Shown in pieces: positions 5,774 to 10,422 of a DNA stretch of 10,422 bases. Source of the stretch: JANXSS01 sp043729515 (GTDB lineage Bacteria > Pseudomonadota > Gammaproteobacteria > Burkholderiales > Burkholderiaceae_D); the NCBI GenBank assembly GCA_043729515.1, contig JAYTLK010000104.1:1-10422 (forward strand), read 5' to 3'. The first letter of the stretch is position 1. Each line of letters starts with the position of its first letter. Below the pieces are notes generated by a model. It ran no database searches. It worked only from the letters and a program-made list of their open reading frames with translations, and was not told where the DNA came from. The translations under genes were made by a program, and so were the position numbers.

Positions 5774-7514
5774 ACAACCCGTCGACCCGACACCGCCATC
5801 CGCCGAGCCGCTGCAATCGGCAGATTCGCTGCAATCGTCGCCATTGACAGATTCGTCAGGTCTGCCTTCTCAGGCGTCACCGCGCACGCCACCGGCGCAC
5901 GAGCCGCCCGCGCCATTGGCGGTCTCGGTTGCCAAACGCGGCCGGGCGTTTTCCCTGGTCTGGATCGTGCCGTTGCTGGCTGCGCTGGCCGGTGCCTGGC
6001 TGCTTTGGCAGCACGTGGTCGCGCAAGGGCCGACCATCAGCATCGCCTTCAAGAATGCGGAAGGACTGGAAGCCAACAAGACCAAGGTGCGCTACAAGGA
6101 AGTCGACATCGGAACCGTCACGGCGATCAGCATCGCACGCGACCGTTCGCATGTGATCGTCACCGCGCGCATCAACCGCCAGGCCGACAATCTGATCACC
6201 GCCGACGCCCGTTTCTGGGTAGTGCGTCCGCGTATTTCGGTCAATACGATTTCCGGTCTGGGCACCTTGCTCTCGGGCGCCTACATTGGTGTCGACGCCG
6301 GCAAGTCACAGGACTCGGGCTCCGAATTCACTGGTCTGGAAACACCGCCGCCGGTGACCTTCGATTCCCCCGGCAGGCTCTATCGGCTGCATGCCGACAA
6401 CATCGGCTCGCTCTACATCGGCGCGCCGGCCTACTTCCGGCGGGTTGCGGTCGGCAACGTGACCGGTTATGTGCTGGACGCGGACGGCCGCGGCGTGACA
6501 CTGGAAATTTTTGTCAATTCGCCCTACGACCGCCTGGTCACGAGCAACGTGCGCTTCTGGCATGCCAGCGGCATCGACGCCACCTTTGATGGCGGTGGGC
6601 TGAAACTGAACACCGAATCGGTCATCTCGGTGCTGGTCGGCGGCATCGCCTTCGAGCCCTTGCCGGACAGCGCACCGACACCGCCTTCAGGCGCCAACAC
6701 GAATTTTCGTCTGTATGCCAATCGCGCAACGGCATTGAACAGCGTGAGCGAGCAGGTCGATACCTATTTGCTGTATTTCAAGGAGTCGCTGCGTGGGCTG
6801 GCAGTGGGCGCAACCGTCGACTTCCACGGCATCGTGATCGGCGAGGTCAAGGCGGTGAGCCTGGAATACGACCGTGAAGAAAAGACCCTGCGCTTCCCGG
6901 TCGAGATCGCGATCTATCCGGACCGACTGCGCTCGCGCTACCGGCCGGGCGGCACGCAGATGTCGGCCATGGAACGCGATCCGCAGGTGCTGCTCGACCG
7001 GTTGGTTGCGCGCGGCTTCCGGGCGCAACTCAAGAGCGGCAATCTTCTGACCGGACAGCTGTTCGTCGCCCTCGACCTCTATCCCAAGGCGGCGCCGGCC
7101 AAGATCGACTGGAGCCACAAGCCGGTCGTGCTGCCGACCATTCCGGCGCCCCTGGAGAGCATCCAGGAAACCCTCGCCAACATCGCTGCCAAGCTCGACA
7201 AGGTGCCCTTTGACAGCATCGGCAACAACCTCAACAGTACCCTCAAGACCTTGAACCAGACCCTCAAGACCGCCGACTCGGCGTTGGGCCAGTTGAATGC
7301 GGGCGTGCTGCCGGAACTCAAGGGCACGCTGGCCGAGGCGCGGCAAGCCATCGGCAGCGCCCAACTCCTGCTCTCGCCGGATGCGCCGGTGCAGAACAAT
7401 TTGCAGGACACGTTGAAGGAAGTCGGCAGGGCGGCGCAAGCCTTGCGTGTGCTGGCCGATTATCTGGGCCGGCATCCGGAGTCCCTGATTCGTGGCAAGA
7501 AGGAAGAAAAATAG
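5766..7514 (+). CDS. pqiB: PqiB, MCE-domain envelope lipid-transport protein
   Basis: The 582-residue product has a Pro/Ser-rich cytosolic N-terminus (1-58), a single membrane anchor (62-82) and three MCE-type domains in order: about 88-178 with VRYKEVDIGTVTAI, about 204-297 with YFRRVAVGNVTGYV, and about 314-440 with VDFHGIVIGEVKAVSLEY. A long helical region (about 462-570) is rich in Leu/Asn heptads such as LNSTLKTLNQTLKTADSAL. This matches E. coli PqiB (about 546 residues), whose MCE rings and coiled-coil needle span the periplasm and are thought to move lipids between membranes. The start codon lies in the 8-base overlap with the preceding pqiA half. Its first 58 residues look longer and more repetitive (LQSADSLQSSPL) than I expect for the family. 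Confidence 0.94.
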   Translation: MPEQPVDPTPPSAEPLQSADSLQSSPLTDSSGLPSQASPRTPPAHEPPAPLAVSVAKRGRAFSLVWIVPLLAALAGAWLLWQHVVAQGPTISIAFKNAEGLEANKTKVRYKEVDIGTVTAISIARDRSHVIVTARINRQADNLITADARFWVVRPRISVNTISGLGTLLSGAYIGVDAGKSQDSGSEFTGLETPPPVTFDSPGRLYRLHADNIGSLYIGAPAYFRRVAVGNVTGYVLDADGRGVTLEIFVNSPYDRLVTSNVRFWHASGIDATFDGGGLKLNTESVISVLVGGIAFEPLPDSAPTPPSGANTNFRLYANRATALNSVSEQVDTYLLYFKESLRGLAVGATVDFHGIVIGEVKAVSLEYDREEKTLRFPVEIAIYPDRLRSRYRPGGTQMSAMERDPQVLLDRLVARGFRAQLKSGNLLTGQLFVALDLYPKAAPAKIDWSHKPVVLPTIPAPLESIQETLANIAAKLDKVPFDSIGNNLNSTLKTLNQTLKTADSALGQLNAGVLPELKGTLAEARQAIGSAQLLLSPDAPVQNNLQDTLKEVGRAAQALRVLADYLGRHPESLIRGKKEEK

Positions 7515-8264
7515 ATGCGCATTTCACTGACTGAATTGTTCCAATCATCATCGCGACGGGTCTTTGCTGCCGGGGCGATCGCGTCAAGCTTGCTGATCGC
7601 GGGCTGTGCCACTGCGGCGAAGGAGCGGTTTTATACGCTCAGCATGGTGTCACCGGTGCAAAGTGTGGCGATTGCCCAGAGTATTGGCGCGCCGCCGGTA
7701 CCGGCCAGTGCGTCAGCCAGCGGCGCCAGCACTGCGCCGATCACGCTGATGCTGACGGCACTCGCCCTGCCGGAACTCTACGATCGGCCGCAGTTCGTGG
7801 TGCGCGAGGATGCAAACCGGGTCGACATCAAGGAAGAACATCGTTGGGCACAATCGCTGCGGTTGGAAATCGCCCGCGTGCTTGCCGCTGATCTTGGTGC
7901 GCGTTTGCCGAACGCGGTCTTGCTGGCGGCCGACACCCGCCCGGCGCCCGCACGCGGGCCGGACTACCGCATCGGTGTGAGCATCGAGCAATTCGACGCC
8001 GTGCCTGGGCAGGCCGTGGTGGTGCAGGCGAACTGGACGATTCGCGGCAATGGCGGCGGTTCTACTGGCAACAGCAGTAGTGCCACCAACGGCGCACGCG
8101 CTGCGGCCGGGGCTTCACAAACCATCTACGGCCGCAGCAACGTGCGTGAAGCCGTCGATGGTCCCGGTTATGACGCCTTGGCAGCAGCCTATAGCCGGGC
8201 GCTCGGCAGCGTCAGCAGCGACATCGCTGCACGCATCGACAGCCTCGCCAAACCGTCACGTTAG
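7515..8264 (+). CDS. pqiC: PqiC, outer-membrane lipoprotein of the Pqi complex
   Basis: The 249-residue protein begins with a signal sequence ending in LIAGC, so Cys31 is the acylation site. FYTLS (39-43) and the block YDRPQFVVRED (89-99) followed by HRWAQSL (109-115) mark the ABC-transport-auxiliary (DUF330/PqiC) family. These lipoproteins anchor the PqiB needle to the outer membrane. The ATG follows the pqiB TAG directly with no spacer, and AAGGAAG lies about 8 bases upstream, so it is the last gene of the pqi operon. Two low-complexity inserts (SASASGAS at 65-72 and a Gly/Ser/Asn run near 180-190) are likely surface loops. Confidence 0.92.
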   Translation: MRISLTELFQSSSRRVFAAGAIASSLLIAGCATAAKERFYTLSMVSPVQSVAIAQSIGAPPVPASASASGASTAPITLMLTALALPELYDRPQFVVREDANRVDIKEEHRWAQSLRLEIARVLAADLGARLPNAVLLAADTRPAPARGPDYRIGVSIEQFDAVPGQAVVVQANWTIRGNGGGSTGNSSSATNGARAAAGASQTIYGRSNVREAVDGPGYDALAAAYSRALGSVSSDIAARIDSLAKPSR

Positions 8265-8314
8265 ACTGGCGGCACGAACCAGTTTCGAATTTCGCAACCG
8301 ATATGGAGAAACGC

Positions 8315-8791
8315 ATGCTGCGCACCAACCCTACTATTTCGCGCGCTGTCCGCGCACTTTGCCGCCTGCTGCTTGCCGGCAGCCTGGTCGCCAGTGTCGG
8401 AGCGGATGCATTCGCCCAATCCTCCAATCGCGTCGCGCTGCCGAAGGAGCACCCGCTCGTTGGCACCTGGCGCATCGAGATTCCAGACACCCGGTGTCAC
8501 GAAACTTACGAAATCGGCACCGAGGGCAGCATGCGCGTGACCAGTGCCGCGCAGACAGCGGAGGCGGACCTGACGTTGTCCTTGAAGGCTGCAGCAAGCG
8601 GTTTCTACAAGTGGACCGAGCAGGTCACCACCCAAAATGGCCAACCTGATTGCCAGGGCCAGAGAATCGCCGTTGGCCACCTGTCAACGAATTTCATCAT
8701 TCTCGATGCGCCAGCGCGGGAATTTTTGATGTGCGCCGCCGAGGACATCAATACCTGCGTCGGACCGTTCGTACGGCAGACCGGCAGTTGA
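8315..8791 (+). CDS. Small secreted four-cysteine protein, function unknown
   Basis: The ATG at 8315 is preferred over the ATG at 8303, because GGAG lies 6 bases before it. The 158-residue product has a Sec signal with arginines at the front, a hydrophobic core near 17-29 and an AFA-Q cleavage site after residue 34. The mature part (about 124 residues) includes HPLVGTWRIEIPDT (46-59), a start typical of small beta-barrel or lipocalin-like proteins, and alternating strands thereafter. Four cysteines (61, 113, 140, 148) could make two disulfides in the periplasm. It follows pqiC by 50 bases on the same strand, so it may be read from the pqi transcript, but I know of no link to Pqi function. No family is recognised. 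Confidence 0.8.
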   Translation: MLRTNPTISRAVRALCRLLLAGSLVASVGADAFAQSSNRVALPKEHPLVGTWRIEIPDTRCHETYEIGTEGSMRVTSAAQTAEADLTLSLKAAASGFYKWTEQVTTQNGQPDCQGQRIAVGHLSTNFIILDAPAREFLMCAAEDINTCVGPFVRQTGS

Positions 8792-8820
8792 GCGGCGCGT
8801 GATCGGCAATTCGCCGGTCT
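8778..8820 (+). terminator. Possible hairpin overlapping the stop of the four-cysteine protein gene
   Basis: AGACCGGC (8778-8785) and GCCGGTCT (8813-8820) are perfect inverted copies 27 bases apart, flanking the stop codon. The inner CGGC-AATTC-GCC part could form a competing small stem. There is no proper U-run afterwards, so terminator function is weakly supported. Confidence 0.25.
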
Positions 8821-8904
8821 TCAACCGAACGCTACCTGCGACGCGTCTTCAACTCACCTTCACGATGCACGGTGGTGGGAGAGACGGCGAATTTTGCGAC
8901 GCGT

Positions 8905-9114
8905 TCAACGGGCGGGTCGGCACTGGTATTGCAACAGCGCCGAGCTCAGCTGCGCCCATTCCCATTCATCCCGGTAGAAGGTCGCGCTCAGTTCAAAATA
9001 TTGATACCGGTGTCCCTGGTCACAGCATGCCGGACATTCCAGCGTCGGCAGCAACTGCACCAGCGCCGCGACCAGACACTGCAGTTCTTCCGATGTAATT
9101 TCTGGCGTTTCCAT
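8905..9114 (-). CDS. Possible small CxxC protein, function unknown
   Basis: From ATG 9114 to TGA 8905 a minus-strand frame encodes 69 residues of natural-looking composition. It has an acidic helix-like start (METPEITSEELQCLVAALVQ), then LECPACCDQGH with a CxxC pair, then aromatic and polar residues (YQYFELSATFYRDEWEW). The size and CPxC motif would fit a small zinc-binding protein. No Shine-Dalgarno is seen. The frame also offers ATGs at 9171 and 9195, upstream of a run of seven G (9155-9161). It is convergent with the four-cysteine gene. No family is recognised. Confidence 0.4.
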   Translation of the reverse strand: METPEITSEELQCLVAALVQLLPTLECPACCDQGHRYQYFELSATFYRDEWEWAQLSSALLQYQCRPAR

Positions 9115-9442
9115 TTGATCGATCGTGATAATTGCCGGACAAGCGATTTCAGCCGGGGGGGTCCGAACCATGAAGGTGCCACGCAATGGTGCCACGCCTG
9201 CATGGGGTGGCGCACATTGATCGCCAATTTCCCCTGTCGTTGGGATCCGTCAATTGAGAAGTCAGAAAATCATTACATTAGGCAATATTGAGGCCGCTTG
9301 AAAGTAATGGTTGCCAGAAAAGAGGAGGCAATTGGAGATGCTTTCGGCATTCGTTGCAAGGGACGGCAGCACGCGACAACCAAGCCGCATGCACAGCAAT
9401 TTTGTTTTACATAATGCTAATTATGCGCCATTTGCATGTTAG
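9115..9442. other. AT-richer non-coding stretch before the insertion sequence relic
   Basis: No gene can be supported. Visible structure includes a run of seven G (9155-9161), a 10-bp direct repeat GGTGCCACGC (9175-9184 and 9188-9197), and a perfect 6-bp inverted repeat CATAAT/ATTATG (9410-9415, 9420-9425) with loop GCTA. Base composition is lower in GC than the flanking operons, in keeping with acquired or decaying DNA next to the insertion sequence. Confidence 0.45.
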
Positions 9443-9483
9443 CCCCAAATAGTAATGTCCGTTTTCCCCCAAATAGAAATGTC
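9443..9483 (+). repeat. Pair of 17-bp direct repeats at the insertion sequence left end
   Basis: CCCCAAATAGTAATGTC (9443-9459) and CCCCAAATAGAAATGTC (9467-9483) differ at one base and are spaced 24 bases start to start, about two DNA turns. Repeated sites just inside the end and ahead of the transposase are typical of transposase-binding sites. Confidence 0.75.
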
Positions 9484-9556
9484 GCATTTATGGGTGTAAA
9501 TCGCGTTTTTGGGCAACCAGGTCATGCTGACCTCTCGTTTTCACGGGAGCGAGGCC

Positions 9557-10420
9557 ATGGCTGGAACCGGGACTATTACGATGAGCATGCGCGAGATCGA
9601 TCGGTTGAAGGTCATTCAGGCCGTGGTGGACGGCAAACTGAAGCTGATTCAAGCGGCGTCGCGTCTGGCGTTGACGACACGGCAGATACAGCGGTTGGTG
9701 AATCGCTATCGGGCTGATGGCGTCGCTGGCCTGGTGTCTAAAAAGCGTGGCCAAGATTTATCAACCGCGCAATCGCCGAAACTGTATTGGCGAGCTGATC
9801 CAGATCGATGGGAGCGACCATCGTTGCTTTGAAGAGCGTGGCCCGGCCTGCACGCTACTGGTGTAATCGACGATGCGACGTGCCGCCTCATGCATCTGCA
9901 TTTTACGTATTCGGAATCGACCTTCAGCTATTACGAGGCGACGCGCGCGTATTTGGAACTTCACGGCAAGCAGCAGGCGTTTTACAGTGACAAGGCCGCC
10001 GTGTTTCGCTGTACCAACCCGCGTGCCGACGGCGGCGACGGCCATACCCAATTTGGCCGCGCCATGTACGAGCTCAACATAGAATCGATCTGTGCAAATT
10101 CGAGTCCGGCCAAGGGTCGCGTGGAGCTTGCCAATCTGACCCTGCAGGACCGCTTGGTCAAAGAAATGCGACTGCTCGGGATTTCGACCATGGCAGCTGC
10201 AAATGCCTATACACCGACGTTCATGGCCAATTTCAATGATCGCTTTGTCAAACCGCCGCGCAACGATTTCAATGCCAACCGGCCGCTACGTGAAGATGAA
10301 GATTTGGATCTGGTCTTCAATGAAACGGTCGTGATTGGAAATCAGCACGCTGCGTCTCAGCCAGGCGCAGGTCCTGTGGATCTACAAGTCGCCTGTTACG
10401 CGCATGATGCTGGCGCGTGA
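9557..10420 (+). pseudogene. Transposase pseudogene (DDE/rve type, ISNCY-like)
   Basis: Three frame segments together give a degenerate transposase. From ATG 9557 (or 9581) comes a helix-turn-helix region: MREIDRLKVIQAVVDGKLK then TTRQIQRLVNRYRADGVAGL and VSKKRG. Near 9749 the frame jumps, without the connecting ~70-80 residues expected, to AKIYQPRNRRNCIGELIQID, which carries the first catalytic Asp (GAT 9807). At 9864 a TAA interrupts LLVY-IDDAT, where one base appears lost. The original frame then continues with LMHLHFTYSESTFSYYEATR, the second Asp in FYSDKA (9989) and the catalytic Glu in KGRVEL (10124). Similarity stops at about LDLVF (10318), after which the expected C-terminal part is replaced by unrelated residues up to TGA 10420. 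At least two lesions make it inactive. Confidence 0.82.
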
Positions 10421-10422
10421 AA
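10319..10422. other. Unassigned tail after the transposase similarity ends
   Basis: The frame of the transposase continues to a TGA at 10418-10420, but its residues do not look like the family C-terminus. Another plus-strand frame gives LRLSQAQVLWIYKSPVTRMM and runs open to the edge. This may be the junction with a neighbouring gene or a further frameshift; too short to assign. Confidence 0.3.

Larger units (their letters stand above)
9443..10422 (+). mobile_element. Decayed insertion sequence, ISNCY-like, running to or past the window edge
   Basis: The left boundary is placed at the repeated 17-bp end motif. The body is the broken transposase described separately. No right terminal repeat or target duplication is visible, so the right end is outside the window or lost. 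Assignment to the ISNCY-type group is from recalled transposase motifs (SMREIDRLKVIQ, IDGSDH, YSDKA, KGRVE). Confidence 0.65.

Noticed and set aside
6687..7475. 262-residue minus-strand frame
   Set aside because: Antisense shadow of pqiB; the plus-strand frame carries clear MCE motifs.
9436..9717. 93-residue plus-strand frame at the insertion sequence start
   Set aside because: Begins inside the end repeats and overlaps the helix-turn-helix part of the transposase in another frame.
1..10422. tRNA, rRNA or riboswitch
   Set aside because: No cloverleaf with a T-loop GTTCRANNC context, no rRNA-like stretch and no recognisable riboswitch core was found by reading; a covariance-model scan would be decisive.

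Overview
The window is GC-rich and densely coded. Its gene content (a split PqiA/PqiB/PqiC operon, a SoxB relic, a photoactive yellow protein locus, and a transposase relic resembling the ISNCY group) suggests a betaproteobacterium, probably Burkholderiales. That placement rests on recalled family resemblance, not on a search.

Left part, minus strand. Positions 1-793 carry the first 264 codons of a lipoprotein with a PDZ domain, probably the N-terminal part of an M48-type metallopeptidase; the rest lies off the edge. Positions 1013-1304 hold a deletion relic of soxB: the first ~49 residues, including a decayed Tat-type signal, are joined out of frame to the last ~45 residues. Next comes the most notable unit, a two-gene operon read leftward. 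It comprises an AMP-forming ligase with an N-terminal carrier-protein-like domain (3169-1877) and a photoactive yellow protein, PYP (1823-1434). The ligase is the likely source of activated p-coumarate for the PYP chromophore. The PYP keeps the chromophore cysteine (Cys69), Glu46, Thr50 and Arg52, but has Phe at position 42 and His at position 98, where the Halorhodospira protein has Tyr at both. No tyrosine ammonia lyase is visible here.

Middle, plus strand. A Gly/Ser/Thr/Ala-rich lipoprotein of unknown function (3425-4042) diverges from the ligase gene. After about 350 bases without a convincing gene, which contain a hairpin and a direct repeat, comes an overlapping operon: pqiA first half, pqiA second half, pqiB (MCE protein) and pqiC (lipoprotein), 4396-8264. 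These proteins should form an envelope-spanning lipid-transport-type complex. A small secreted four-cysteine protein (8315-8791) follows.

Right part. A possible short minus-strand gene with a CxxC motif (8905-9114) and about 300 AT-richer bases lead into a broken insertion sequence. This has a pair of 17-bp direct repeats at its left end and a transposase with an internal deletion, a one-base frameshift and a diverged tail running to the window edge.
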